From an uncultured bacterium (GTDB lineage Bacteria > Verrucomicrobiota > Kiritimatiellia > CAIKKV01 > CAITUY01), in the NCBI GenBank assembly GCA_903895695.1, contig CAITUY010000165.1, positions 1-64,000 of the forward strand: a stretch of DNA of 64,000 nt, read 5' to 3'. This document shows, piece by piece, positions 26,091 through 35,514 of this stretch. The notes under the pieces were generated by a model. The model ran no database searches and was not told where the DNA came from. It saw only the letters and a program-made list of their open reading frames with translations. The position numbers and the translations under genes are program-made. How positions within the stretch are numbered: position 1 is the first letter of the stretch; each line of letters starts with the position of its first letter.

Positions 26091-26576
26091 TTACTCCTCT
26101 CGCGTGCAGGCCAATTCGGTCCGATCGCACCACACGGCGACGATTTCGTAAGTCAGCGCCATAATCCGTCGCAGGGCGGCGGCGACAGGCGGAGAAAGCT
26201 GCAGGCCGTAATCCAGGACGGCGGGCTCAACGCCCAGGATCCTGATCTCGGGCCAGGACGAACCCGGCGCCATCAGGTCCCGCACGTCCAGCAGGGTCAA
26301 CGCGTGAGCCGCCAGGGGTCCCGACCGCGGCGCCAGTTCGCTCTCCCGCAAGTCATAGATCGCGCCGGGCGCCCGCCCGCCGTGGACGGCGTCAATAATC
26401 AGCACGCGCTGTGCGGCCTCCAGGAACGGAATGGCGGATAGGAAATCCGTGCCGACATCCGCCACGCGTGAGCCTGGGGGTGGAGCGAGGGAAAGCGCTT
26501 GCGCCGCCTGCGGGCCCACGCCGTCGTCTGACCTCAGGAGGTTGCCGACACCCAGGATGGCGATTGCTCGATTCAT
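26091..26576 (-). CDS. [NiFe] hydrogenase maturation protease
   Basis: The 161-residue protein begins MNRAIAILGVGNLLRSDDGV, the HyaD/HybD/HycI signature 'GVGN.L..DDG.G'. The conserved acidic residues include the Asp-rich DDGVGPQA and LIIDAVHGG; ILGVEP follows. These peptidases bind nickel and trim the C-terminal peptide from the large subunit after metal-site assembly. The large subunit gene lies 25 bp upstream and ends in DPCLDCATH plus a short tail, a suitable substrate. The cysteine-containing C-terminal tail (CDRTELACTREE) is a little unusual. Confidence 0.92.
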   Translation of the reverse strand: MNRAIAILGVGNLLRSDDGVGPQAAQALSLAPPPGSRVADVGTDFLSAIPFLEAAQRVLIIDAVHGGRAPGAIYDLRESELAPRSGPLAAHALTLLDVRDLMAPGSSWPEIRILGVEPAVLDYGLQLSPPVAAALRRIMALTYEIVAVWCDRTELACTREE

Positions 26577-26601
26577 GTCCCGCCCGCCCTCGTCCGCGAA
26601 C

Positions 26602-28017
26602 CTACGCCGAGCACTCTTTCACCCGCACCACATGCGTGGCGCAGTCGAGACAGGGATCGAAGGAATGAATCACCCGCAGGGCCTCGATCGGCTGATCGGC
26701 ATTGGCGATCGGGGTGCCCAGCAGGGCCTGTTCCAGCGGCCCGCGCTGGCCGGACGTGTCCCGCGGCGAGCAATTCCAACACGTCGGCGTGATGATCTGG
26801 TAGTGCGCTATCGTGCCATTCGCGATCGCGAGCCAGTGCCCCAGCGCCCCGCGCGGCGCCTCGGTGAGCCCGATGGCCGTGGCCGTGGCCGGCACCGTGG
26901 GATGCGTGAAGGCCGGCGTGCCCACGGGCAGTTCGTTGAGCCAGCCTTGCATGGCCTGAGCGAGCTTCAGCGCCTCGCGTGCCCGGGCGACGTGCCGGTC
27001 CATGACCGACACGCCGTTCGAGTACTCGCCGTTCACGGTCATGCGAGCCAACGCGCCGACCTCGTAGCTGACGCCCCCGTAGCGCGGAGCCTTGAGCCAC
27101 GAGTAGGCGCCGGCCTTGGGGTGCTGCGCCACGGTATCGGCCACGGCCGGGTTCAGGTTGTTGGCCGAGTCGTCGTACCAGCCGTGGGTCACGAACTCGG
27201 TGATGGCGTTCGTGTCGACAGGAAGGACGCTGGGCGCCCCACGGGGAACCCGGCCCCTCGAGAAAAGCTTTGAACTTCCCGTGTCGTCGAGTTCAAACGC
27301 GCCGTATGCGAGGAGGTTACCGAACCCCTGGCCGACCGAGAAATAGTCGTCATAGATCGAGGCCAGCAACTCGGCATCCGGCACGAGCATCGAGGCGATG
27401 AAGTTCGTGATCTCCGTGAGGTACCCCTGGTAGGCGGCCTTGTCCTCGGCCTTGGCGACGGAGGTGACGCCCCCGGCGATGAAGGCCGGCGTGTGCGGCA
27501 GGCGCCCGGCCCAGATGGCCCCCATTTCGTGCGACTTGCGGCGGATATCGATGGCCGCGAGATAGTGGCCGATCAGCGCCGCAGCAACGGCCGGGTCGAT
27601 ACGGCGCCCCACGTTCCAACCCGGCGTCCAAGGCGCCATGCCGGGCCCCTGGACGTAGTCGGGCGCGGCGAGCAGATAGAAATGCAGGATGTGCGATTCC
27701 AGGAAACAGGCGCCATGGATCAGGTTACGGATGATCCGCGACGCTGCGGGCGGCGTTACCCCGCACGCCATGTCGAGGGTGTTCACTGCCGCCTGGGCGT
27801 GAGTCGTGGGGCAAACCCCGCAGATCCGCGACGTGATGATCGGCGCGTCACGGGGATCACGCTTCTCGAGAATCTTCTCGAAGCCGCGGAACAGGGTGCC
27901 GGCCGAGTGTGCGTCTACCACCTGTTGAACGCCGTTGACCGTATCGACTTGTATCTCGACCTTGAGATGGCCCTCAATCCGGGTGACCGGATCGACTGAC
28001 GCGGTAATCGTTGGCAT
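26602..28017 (-). CDS. [NiFe] hydrogenase large subunit
   Basis: The 471-residue protein starts at ATG 28017 with a strong GGAGGAG site (28025-28031). It begins with TRIEGHLKVEIQVD. The N-terminal nickel ligands are in RICGVCPTTH and the C-terminal pair in DPCLDCATH, followed by the 9-residue peptide VVRVKECSA that the maturation protease should remove. It oxidises or produces H2 with the small subunit. Order on the minus strand is small subunit, large subunit, protease. No cytochrome b or Hyp accessory genes are in the window. A longer start at 28050 is less likely. Confidence 0.95.
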   Translation of the reverse strand: MPTITASVDPVTRIEGHLKVEIQVDTVNGVQQVVDAHSAGTLFRGFEKILEKRDPRDAPIITSRICGVCPTTHAQAAVNTLDMACGVTPPAASRIIRNLIHGACFLESHILHFYLLAAPDYVQGPGMAPWTPGWNVGRRIDPAVAAALIGHYLAAIDIRRKSHEMGAIWAGRLPHTPAFIAGGVTSVAKAEDKAAYQGYLTEITNFIASMLVPDAELLASIYDDYFSVGQGFGNLLAYGAFELDDTGSSKLFSRGRVPRGAPSVLPVDTNAITEFVTHGWYDDSANNLNPAVADTVAQHPKAGAYSWLKAPRYGGVSYEVGALARMTVNGEYSNGVSVMDRHVARAREALKLAQAMQGWLNELPVGTPAFTHPTVPATATAIGLTEAPRGALGHWLAIANGTIAHYQIITPTCWNCSPRDTSGQRGPLEQALLGTPIANADQPIEALRVIHSFDPCLDCATHVVRVKECSA

Positions 28018-28219
28018 GCCAGTTCTCCTCCCCAGCAGAGAGCCCGGCAAACGACACTCCCCGGCTGTGTCGGCTACCGTATCGCCTGGGTACCTGCGTC
28101 GTAATCAGGGCATCCCGCAGATTGAGGGGTCAAACACCTTACAGAAGAGATGCCGCGCCCTCCCGAACCCTGGGTGGGGGGGTCGGGCAGAGGCGCGGCG
28201 GGGGTAATCAAAGAATCCG

Positions 28220-29131
28220 TCAGGCCGCCACGTAGAATGGCGAAGTGCCCGGAAAGGTCGGCTCCACACATCCCTGGCAGGGCGCGTTCACGCCGATGCA
28301 CCAGTGCCCGCTGCCGGCTTTCCCGTTCCAACAGTTCTCGCACTTGGAAAACGTAGTCGGTCCGCGGCAGCCCAGGTCCCGCAGGCAACGCCCGTCCTGT
28401 CCGAAATCGGTGGCCGCGGGCAGCCCGTTCGTGCGACGCGGACACTTGTCATGGATCGTGCCCTGGTTCTGGTACAGATCCACGGGACGGCCCATGCTGT
28501 CGAGCACGATGGGACCTCCGGTCAGGAGTTGCACGATCGGCCACAGCAGCCAGTCCGGATTGGCCGGGCAACCTGCGATGTTGACCGTGGTAATACCCGT
28601 CAGCTCCTTCACGCCGACCACCTTCGTCGGGTTGGGACCCGCGGCGGGAATACCGCCCCACGACGCGCAAGTTCCTGCACACACGACGTGACTGGCCCGC
28701 GCTGCATACTGCTTCACGGCGTCCTGAAAGGTCGTTTCCACGCCCTTGTAGCTGTAGGCGATGCAGGCATGCCCGTCGAATGCCGTCGGTATTCCGCCTT
28801 CCACCACCAGGATGTAGTTACCCTTCTCGTACGCCTGCCGCATGCCGGCCACCGCCGGCTCGCCGGCAAACGACATCACATTGCCGTGGTAGATCAGGTT
28901 GATGCTGTCGGTCAGCACCTCCGTTACCGTCTTCGGTGCCGAGTCCGAAATCCGGTTCAGGAGGGAAATCGAGCACCCGTCGCAGGAACTGCCCTTCAAC
29001 CAGATCACAACCGGCCCAGCCGGGTTGGCCAGCGCCTCTTGCAGCAGTCCCAACCGGAACGGGTCAAGCCACACTCCCAGCGCTCCCAGCGTGCAATAGC
29101 GCAGAAAATCCCGTCTTGTCGTGGTGATCAT
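28220..29131 (-). CDS. [NiFe] hydrogenase small subunit with Tat signal
   Basis: The 303-residue protein opens with a twin-arginine signal (TTRRDFLRYCTLGALGVWL). The iron-sulfur domain starts at VVIWLKGSSCDGCSISLLN. Cluster ligands are visible in GTCASWGGIPAAGPN, NIAGCPANPDW, the CLRDLGCRGP segment, CENCWNGKAGSGHWCIG and CQGCVEP. There is no C-terminal membrane anchor, so the enzyme is probably soluble in the periplasm or held by another subunit. The large subunit is carried across with it. The 202-bp gap to the large subunit shows no gene. tatA and tatC lie 7 kb away. Confidence 0.95.
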   Translation of the reverse strand: MITTTRRDFLRYCTLGALGVWLDPFRLGLLQEALANPAGPVVIWLKGSSCDGCSISLLNRISDSAPKTVTEVLTDSINLIYHGNVMSFAGEPAVAGMRQAYEKGNYILVVEGGIPTAFDGHACIAYSYKGVETTFQDAVKQYAARASHVVCAGTCASWGGIPAAGPNPTKVVGVKELTGITTVNIAGCPANPDWLLWPIVQLLTGGPIVLDSMGRPVDLYQNQGTIHDKCPRRTNGLPAATDFGQDGRCLRDLGCRGPTTFSKCENCWNGKAGSGHWCIGVNAPCQGCVEPTFPGTSPFYVAA

Positions 29132-29415
29132 GTCCTGGTCTTCCTTTCCGTCTTGTCTTCTCTTCAGTTCTATCGACGCCCACCCCTTGCGTCTTGGCGC
29201 TATTATCCCCCGACGGCCGTAGCAGGGGGAGAAGGAATAGCTACTAAAAATAGAACTTTTCTACGATTGCCCGTAGAGCGCCTCATTTGGCTGGACTATT
29301 CTGGCTGAATCAGGGCAATATCATTGTTGTAAATCTACATTTTCTGGTTCCGGCGGGGCAGGAGCGCGGGATCTTCTCGGAGCGGCACGTACCCTTGCAG
29401 GACGGGAAGAAAAGC

Positions 29416-30426
29416 ATGACAACGTCATTTGGCGAGCAGTTAATCACCGAAATCGAGAACAGCTCGTTGTTGTCCGGCCTTAACGTTCTGGGCAAACGCC
29501 TGCTCGGCCTGGGCGTGACTCTGATCGTCAAACGCGCGGGTGTTCCTTTCGAGTTTCATCCGGCGGGCACGGCGCCGGCCGTTCCGGAGTTCTGCCGCCT
29601 GATTGTCGGTGATGGTCAAGGGCAACGAAGGTGCATGATGTGCCATTCGCTGGTGTCGCTGTCTCCCCTGGAAGGAAATGTGGCCGAGTGTGCCTGCCAC
29701 AGCGGCGTCTGCATGATCCTGTCGCCGCTGACGTACGGGCGGAGCGAGGGGATCGACGAAATCCTGCTGACGACGGCGGGATTCAGACGGGGGCCGGCCG
29801 AACCGGGCTGGCGAAGCGTGCTGAAGTGTACCCGGGGGCTCGACATCAACCGACATCAATTGAGGGCGGCGTACGACGTACTGCCGGTTTTGGACGACGA
29901 CCGGTATTCCCTGGCTCTGACCTTGATGGAATGCGCGAGCAAGGCCATGGCGGAAGTCGGGAAACGTGTTCTTCTCGAGCGGGAGCTCGCCACCATCCGC
30001 GCCGCCGGGCCAGGCAGGACGCCTTCGACCTCAACCGTCGAGGACGAACTCCGGGCGGCCTTGTTTCTCGCGGAAGAGGCCGTGGAGAAGCGCCGGAAGA
30101 CGGCTTCCGTTTCGCCCCTGGTCCGGGTGGCCGCGGATGTCGTGGCGCGCCATCCGTCCCTGCCGTTCACGGTGGCGGCCATCGCGCGCGCCGAACGCAT
30201 CAGCCCGAACTATTTTTCCAACCTCTTCCACCGCCACATGGGTCAGAGTTTCAAACACTACCTGGATTCCGCCCGGTTGGGGCAGGCCGAAGCCTTGCTG
30301 CGCGATCTTAGCCTGAGCATCCAGGAAGTCGCCGCCAAGACAGGGTTCGAAGACGTCGGCTATTTCATCCGCTGGTTCAAGCGGAAACGCAAGACCACTC
30401 CCCTCGCCTGGCGCCGCACGCGATAG
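29416..30426 (+). CDS. AraC-family regulator with a cysteine-rich PocR-type sensor domain
   Basis: The 336-residue protein from ATG 29416 (MTTSFGEQLITEIENSSLLS) has an N-terminal PocR-like sensory domain. It carries a Cys/His cluster (CRLIVGDG, RRCMMCHS, ECACHSGVCMI) that could hold a metal or iron-sulfur centre. The C-terminal AraC double HTH is FTVAAIARAERISPNYFSNL followed by IQEVAAKTGFEDVGYFIRWF. The gene is divergent from the hydrogenase operon across 284 bp, so it is a candidate hydrogenase regulator; this is inferred from position. The frame is open from 29287, but residues upstream of this ATG show no domain. Confidence 0.85.
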   Translation: MTTSFGEQLITEIENSSLLSGLNVLGKRLLGLGVTLIVKRAGVPFEFHPAGTAPAVPEFCRLIVGDGQGQRRCMMCHSLVSLSPLEGNVAECACHSGVCMILSPLTYGRSEGIDEILLTTAGFRRGPAEPGWRSVLKCTRGLDINRHQLRAAYDVLPVLDDDRYSLALTLMECASKAMAEVGKRVLLERELATIRAAGPGRTPSTSTVEDELRAALFLAEEAVEKRRKTASVSPLVRVAADVVARHPSLPFTVAAIARAERISPNYFSNLFHRHMGQSFKHYLDSARLGQAEALLRDLSLSIQEVAAKTGFEDVGYFIRWFKRKRKTTPLAWRRTR

Positions 30427-30448
30427 TCTCCCTGAGGTATCGCGCCCG

Positions 30449-30475
30449 GGCGAATACGGGAAATCCCGATTCGCC
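30449..30475. terminator. Hairpin after the PocR/AraC gene
   Basis: GGCGAAT (30449-30455) pairs with ATTCGCC (30469-30475), and the inner CGGG/CCCG close a 4-nt loop AAAT, with one unpaired A at 30456. The stem is 11 bp, placed 23 bp after the stop codon. There is no U-run, so termination is only possible. Confidence 0.4.
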
Positions 30476-30549
30476 ACAATGCGGCGGCAACCGATTCTAT
30501 ACCCAGAACGGGCAGGGTTTAGATGGCCCGCCCCGAAAGGAGAGCCACC

Positions 30550-31443
30550 ATGACTTACGCTGTAATCGGGGCATCGGGAAACACGGGCAGGCGGGTTGCC
30601 GAAGGGTTGTTGGCGAAAGGCAAGGATGTACGCGTCATCGCTCGGTCGCCCGAGAAACTGGCGCCGCTGGCGAAGAAGGGAGCGACAATCCACGCGGGAT
30701 CCATGCTGGATTCCGCATTCCTAACCGGTGTGTTCCGCGGTGTAAGCGCGGTCTACACGATGATGCCGCCGGACATGTCCGTGCCGGATGTCAGGGCATA
30801 TTACGGCCAACTGGGGGCCTCGGTCGCGGCCGCACTGAAGGCCGCCGGGGTGACGCATGTCGTCAGCCTGAGCAGCCAGGGAGCGAACCTGTCGGACAAG
30901 ACGGGACCGATCGCCGGCCTGCACGACCACGAACAGCGACTCAACCGCCTGGAGGGCGTCAACGTGGTACACCTCCGCGCGACCTACTTCATGGAGAACC
31001 TGCTCCAGGCCATCCCGACGATCAAGACGTACGGCATCGTCGCCACACCGCTTCGTCCCGATCTGCGGTTGGCCATGATTGCCACGCGCGATATCGGGGA
31101 CGCCGCCGTCCGCCACCTGCTCGACCTGGATTTCCAAGGGCAGGAGGTGCACGATCTTCTCGGGCCGCGTGACATCAGCATGAACGAAGCCGCCCGGGTT
31201 CTGGGCAAGGCCATCGGCAAACCGGACCTGGCTTACATGCAGGCGCCTTACGCGGATGCGGAAAAAGCCATGGTCGCGGCGGGAATTTCCTCCGGCGTAG
31301 CCCGCAGTTTTGTCGAGATGTACCGCGCTTTCAACGAGGGAATCGTCACGATGCCGGCGCGCACGGCCCAAAACACAACCCCTACGACCCTGAAGGCTTT
31401 CGCCACCGCGTTTGCGGCGGCCTTCAACGCCCCGAGCCCCTGA
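30550..31443 (+). CDS. NmrA-like NAD(P)-binding protein
   Basis: The 297-residue protein starts at ATG 30550 with AAGGAG upstream. It opens with the Rossmann nucleotide-binding motif TYAVIGASGNTGRRVAEGLL and has VYTMMPPD and VSLSSQGAN segments as in NmrA/QOR2-type atypical short-chain reductases. HLRATYFMENLLQ is the usual continuation. Members reduce quinones or act as redox sensors without the Tyr-Lys catalytic pair. It appears to be monocistronic. Confidence 0.88.
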   Translation: MTYAVIGASGNTGRRVAEGLLAKGKDVRVIARSPEKLAPLAKKGATIHAGSMLDSAFLTGVFRGVSAVYTMMPPDMSVPDVRAYYGQLGASVAAALKAAGVTHVVSLSSQGANLSDKTGPIAGLHDHEQRLNRLEGVNVVHLRATYFMENLLQAIPTIKTYGIVATPLRPDLRLAMIATRDIGDAAVRHLLDLDFQGQEVHDLLGPRDISMNEAARVLGKAIGKPDLAYMQAPYADAEKAMVAAGISSGVARSFVEMYRAFNEGIVTMPARTAQNTTPTTLKAFATAFAAAFNAPSP

Positions 31444-31478
31444 ACGGCGGCCTGACTCGCGGCGCACCAGCCAACTAC

Positions 31479-31904
31479 TCACACGAACCGAGCCTTGAGA
31501 TCGTCCGACGGCAGTTCACACGCCGTTTTTACGCCAAACCACCGGTAGCGGTGTCTGGCAACGAAACCGTAGCACGCATCGCGTAAGAAGCGCGGCACCA
31601 CCCGCAAAACGCCCAGCAAAGGCCACGCGCGGCCCAAATGCCGCACAATGCCCAGGACCGCGTCGCTCTGCGTGAACGCTTCGCCACCGTCGAGAAGCAC
31701 AATGGTCTTCAGTTCGTCCGTATCCATGCCGTACGGGGCCAGGAGTTCGCGCCCCTTGTCGGACTGCAAAGCCGCAAAACGAAAATAGCCGTCCGGGTCG
31801 CGCTTCGCGATGAACTGCACCCATCCGGAGCACAGGTTGCAGGCCCCGTCGAAGAGCACGACAGGCTTATCGCCGCCATTGCCCGCTGGATCTCCTGTTT
31901 TCAT
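31479..31904 (-). CDS. DCC family thiol-disulfide oxidoreductase (DUF393)
   Basis: The 141-residue protein, from ATG 31904, contains the family motif VVLFDGACNLCSGWVQFI with the CxxC redox pair, then FRFAALQSDKGRELL, TIVLLDGGEAFTQSDAVLGI and a C-terminal YRWFG. These proteins are predicted thioredoxin-like oxidoreductases. The frame is open upstream to 31967, but the alignment and a typical N-terminus favour this start. It is convergent with the NmrA-like gene. Confidence 0.9.
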   Translation of the reverse strand: MKTGDPAGNGGDKPVVLFDGACNLCSGWVQFIAKRDPDGYFRFAALQSDKGRELLAPYGMDTDELKTIVLLDGGEAFTQSDAVLGIVRHLGRAWPLLGVLRVVPRFLRDACYGFVARHRYRWFGVKTACELPSDDLKARFV

Positions 31905-32011
31905 CTTCCTGATAGTATAGGCCGATTCAGCGCGGGTGGCGATACGGGAGAGGCAGAAAACGCACAAGGAAAAGCCTTAGTCGCATCAGGGATTTCGACG
32001 AGCTATGTAAG

Positions 32012-32033
32012 ACGGCCCCGTATAACGGGCCGT
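32012..32033. other. Small stem-loop upstream of the histidine kinase
   Basis: ACGGCCC (32012-32018) pairs with GGGCCGT (32027-32033) over an 8-nt loop. It lies between divergent genes, 65 bp before the kinase ATG, which has its own AAGGAGG site. It may be an operator or part of the leader. No known riboswitch pattern was recognised. Confidence 0.3.
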
Positions 32034-32097
32034 GACGGCTTGTGGTAGACAGGGGGTATGCGGGAGCGCGTGAACACGCGAGAAAGGAGGAACAACG

Positions 32098-34992
32098 ATG
32101 GCCGGCGGATTGTTAAGTGGCCAGTCGGATTATGTCCTCTGCGTTTACGGTCTGGCGTTCATACTCCTGACCGCGATTTGCGTCATTCTGCGACACGATC
32201 AGCCGCGCAACTTTCCCTGGATGAAGCTGGGGCTCTTCGGGCTGTGTCATGGGTTGCACGAGTGGCTGCAATTGCTGATCGTGCCGATGGGCGACAATCC
32301 GGCACTCGCCCTTGTGCGCCTGGGCCTCCTGACCCTGTCCTATCTCTTCCTGCTGGAATTCGGACGGGGAGGCTGGCTCGCGCTAGGCGGCAAATGCCCG
32401 GGCCGCTGGATTCATGTTCCCCTCCTCGCCGCCGCGCTAGCCGGCGGCCTCTGGGGATCGTCAGGTGCGAACGCGACGGTCCGGTACTTCCTGGGACTGC
32501 CCAGCGCCACCTGGGCCGCCTTGACCCTGCTCCGGGTCTCGCGCGGGAAAGGGCGGGCGATGCTGGGCTCGATCCTGGCCGCCACCGCGCTGCTTGGTTA
32601 CGCCATCGCGGCCGGGGCGGTTGCCCGCGAAGCCCCCTTTTTCCCGGCCTCGGTTCTCAACACCGCATCGTTCCTGGCGGCCACGGGGCTCCCCATTGAA
32701 GTCGTGCGGGCCGTCCTGGCCGTTCTCATCAGCGCTTCCCTGTGGGCCTATTACCAGCGGCGACCGCGGTATGTGCCAAGCATCGAACAGAGCCCCATTT
32801 CCTATCATGGCGCCCAGATGGTGGCCTCGCTGGCGGTCGTCCTGGTTGCCGGCTGGCTCGTGACGCAGACAGCGGGTAAGCATGCGGACCACGACATCCG
32901 GCAGGACATAGAGAGCCAGACGCGGGTCGCGGCGGCACTGATTGACCCGGGAGCCGTCCGCGCTTCGATGGCCACGGAGCCCTCCGAGCGCCGCGCGAAC
33001 GTGCAGCAATTCCAGCGACTGTTAACCGACGTGCTGAACGCAAGTCATCACTTCCGCTGGGTCCACGTGCTGACTCTCGACGCCGCCTCCAGCACCGTTG
33101 CCATTGTCGCCTCGGTTCCGGAGAGCAGCCCCGGCCACCCCTCGCCACATGGCACGCTCTATCGGAATCCGCCCCGGGAACTACTCGAGGCTTTCACGGG
33201 AACAACTCGGCTCGTCGGCCCCTACACCGACGAGACCGGAACCTACCTGACGGGCTTCGCCCCGGTGCGCGACGGCGCCACGGGAAAGGTGGCCGCCGTC
33301 ATCGCGCTCGACCTCAGCGCCGCTCAGTGGGAAAAGGACGTTGCCGAGATCCGGCTGGCGACCATCGCCGTCACGCTCCTGAGTGCGCTGCTGGTCATCG
33401 CGTTCTTCGTCCTGCGCCAGCGGTCCTGGGAATCGGCGACTCGCATCACGGCGAGCCAGTCCATGCTGGCGGAGGCCCAGGAAGTGGCCCACCTCGGCAG
33501 TTGGTCGTACGAGCCCGAGTCGGAACGCATGACCTGGTCACCGGAGATGTTCCGCATCCTGGGGTGTCGGCCCGCCGAGACCGCCCCATCCTATGCCTTA
33601 CACCAGCAGCGGATCGCACCTCAGGATCGCGGCCTGCTCGATGCCGCGATGCAGGCCGCCCTGAAGGACGGGACCGCCTTCGAAGTGGAGGTCCGCGCGA
33701 TCCGCCCCGACGGCACGACCCGGCACGTCGTTTCCAAGGCCGCGCCCAAACGCGACGCCAAGGGCCGTATCGCGCGTTTGGTCGGAACCCTCCAGGACGT
33801 CACCGACCGCAAACGCTCCGAGGCTGCTCTACAGCAGGAGCGCAATCTGCTGCGTACGCTGATCGACCGGCTACCGGATTTCATCTACGTGAAGGATCTC
33901 CACGGACGCTTCCTGGTCGCCAACTCCGCGGTGGCGAGATTCATGGGGGCGGCCTCCTCCGACGATCTTTTGGGCAAGACGGATGCCGACTTCTATCCCG
34001 CGGAACTGGCGGCGCAGTACATGATGGACGAACAGCGCATCTTCAACACCGGCGGCGCCCTGATCAACAAGGACGAGCCGCATGTCGACAAGAACGGCGT
34101 GCCCCACGCCGTGGTGACGACGAAGATCCCGATGCGGGATACCCAGGGGCAGGTCATCGGGCTGGTGGGCATCAGCCACGACATCACCGAACGCAAACTC
34201 GTCGAGGAAGAGATCCAGCGGCTGAACGCGAGCCTGGAGCGACGCGTGGCGGAACGGACCGCCGATCTCACGGCCGCCAACGCGGAGCTCGAGACCTTCA
34301 CCTACTCGGTTTCGCACGATCTGCGCGCGCCGCTGCGCCACATCATCGGATTCCTGGCGATGCTCAAGGCGGCCCTGTCGGCTCCGCGCGAGCCGAAGGC
34401 CGCGGACTACCTGCAGGACATCGAACGCGAGTCGGAACGCATGGCCGTGATGATCGAAGACCTGCTGGCTTTCTCGCGGCTCTCCCGTTCCGACTTGCAC
34501 AAGGGCCGCGTCAATCTCCAGACTCTGCTGGAAACGGCGCGGGCCCAGTTGAAACCCGAGACCACGGGACGCCGCATCGACTGGAATATCGGGGTTCTGC
34601 CGGAGGTGTTCGGCGACCCTGCCCTGCTCATGCAAGTCCTGGTCAACCTGCTCGACAATGCCGTCAAGTTCACGCGGCCCCGGGAGCAAGCCACGATCGA
34701 GGTCGGCAGCCGCAAAGAGCCGGACGAATGGGTGATCTACGTGCGCGACAACGGTGTCGGGTTCGACTCCACCTACTCCGGGAAGCTATTCGGGGCGTTC
34801 CAGCGACTGCACACGCGAACGCAGTTCGAGGGCACGGGCGTGGGCTTGGCCAACGTGCGGCGGATCATTCAACGCCACGGCGGTCGAACCTGGGCCGAAA
34901 GCGCCGAGGGCCACGGGGCGACTTTCTATTTCTCGTTGCCGCGGAACGCCGCGCCGCCCGATGACTCGACCGGCCCGGAGCGCCAATCATGA
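32098..34992 (+). CDS. Membrane sensor histidine kinase with two PAS domains
   Basis: The 964-residue protein has about eight N-terminal membrane helices (residues ~10-265). An extracytoplasmic sensor segment of ~150 residues follows (KHADHDIRQDIESQTRVAAALID...), then another helix (ATIAVTLLSALLVIAFFVL). Two PAS domains lie at ~460-575 and ~590-700. A coiled linker leads to the kinase: SVSHDLRAPLRH with H740 as the phosphate acceptor, N-box NLLDNAVKF, VRDNGVGFD and GTGVGLANVRRII. This is the phytochrome-type (HWE-free) HisKA class often paired with Rcp-type regulators. AAGGAGG precedes the ATG. It overlaps the response regulator by 4 bp. Confidence 0.93.
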   Translation: MAGGLLSGQSDYVLCVYGLAFILLTAICVILRHDQPRNFPWMKLGLFGLCHGLHEWLQLLIVPMGDNPALALVRLGLLTLSYLFLLEFGRGGWLALGGKCPGRWIHVPLLAAALAGGLWGSSGANATVRYFLGLPSATWAALTLLRVSRGKGRAMLGSILAATALLGYAIAAGAVAREAPFFPASVLNTASFLAATGLPIEVVRAVLAVLISASLWAYYQRRPRYVPSIEQSPISYHGAQMVASLAVVLVAGWLVTQTAGKHADHDIRQDIESQTRVAAALIDPGAVRASMATEPSERRANVQQFQRLLTDVLNASHHFRWVHVLTLDAASSTVAIVASVPESSPGHPSPHGTLYRNPPRELLEAFTGTTRLVGPYTDETGTYLTGFAPVRDGATGKVAAVIALDLSAAQWEKDVAEIRLATIAVTLLSALLVIAFFVLRQRSWESATRITASQSMLAEAQEVAHLGSWSYEPESERMTWSPEMFRILGCRPAETAPSYALHQQRIAPQDRGLLDAAMQAALKDGTAFEVEVRAIRPDGTTRHVVSKAAPKRDAKGRIARLVGTLQDVTDRKRSEAALQQERNLLRTLIDRLPDFIYVKDLHGRFLVANSAVARFMGAASSDDLLGKTDADFYPAELAAQYMMDEQRIFNTGGALINKDEPHVDKNGVPHAVVTTKIPMRDTQGQVIGLVGISHDITERKLVEEEIQRLNASLERRVAERTADLTAANAELETFTYSVSHDLRAPLRHIIGFLAMLKAALSAPREPKAADYLQDIERESERMAVMIEDLLAFSRLSRSDLHKGRVNLQTLLETARAQLKPETTGRRIDWNIGVLPEVFGDPALLMQVLVNLLDNAVKFTRPREQATIEVGSRKEPDEWVIYVRDNGVGFDSTYSGKLFGAFQRLHTRTQFEGTGVGLANVRRIIQRHGGRTWAESAEGHGATFYFSLPRNAAPPDDSTGPERQS

Positions 34993-35495
34993 AGACCGGC
35001 GTGCGCATCCTACTGGTGGAGGACGACGAGTATGACGCCCGGCTCGTCCGCGCGGCGTGGGGTACCCACGCCTTCGAGGAGACCGTCGTGGCCGTTACAG
35101 ACGGCCAGCAGGCTCTGGACTACCTGTACCGTCGGGGCCTCTTCGCCGACCGACCTCCGTTCCAGCCCTCCGTGGTCCTGCTCGATCTCAACATGCCACG
35201 GGTGGACGGATTCGAGGTTCTGAAGAAGGTGAAGAACGACCCGCTGCTGCGAGCCATTCCCATCGTCGTGCTGACATCATCGAACCAGCCGCGCGATCTC
35301 ATGCGGGCCTACGAATTGGGCGCGAACGGTTATGTGCTGAAAGCCCTGGATTTCGCCGCTTACACCGAGGCGCTCAGGACGCTGAAGCGGTACTGGTTGG
35401 AGGTCAACGAAATCCCGCCAGCCAGTGGAGGCCCGCGCCCGGGCCTCGACGCGGAGCCGCCGTCAGCTCCGGGCGTTGACAGGACGCCAGGGTGA
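34989..35495 (+). CDS. Rcp-type single-domain response regulator
   Basis: The 168-residue protein is a lone receiver domain: RILLVEDDEYDARLVRAAW supplies the acidic pocket, VVLLDLNMPRVDG holds the phosphorylated D66, IVVLTSSNQPRD the Thr/Ser, and NGYVLKALDF the Lys. It belongs to the Rcp1-like class that partners phytochrome-type kinases. There is no output domain. ATGA overlap with the kinase implies a cognate pair. The Pro-rich C-terminal tail is not part of the fold. Confidence 0.92.
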   Translation: MKTGVRILLVEDDEYDARLVRAAWGTHAFEETVVAVTDGQQALDYLYRRGLFADRPPFQPSVVLLDLNMPRVDGFEVLKKVKNDPLLRAIPIVVLTSSNQPRDLMRAYELGANGYVLKALDFAAYTEALRTLKRYWLEVNEIPPASGGPRPGLDAEPPSAPGVDRTPG

Positions 35496-35514
35496 GAAGA
35501 GGAGACCTGGACTG

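Noticed and set aside
32012-32033. Possible riboswitch before the histidine kinase
   Set aside because: Only one short stem-loop is visible and no conserved aptamer core.
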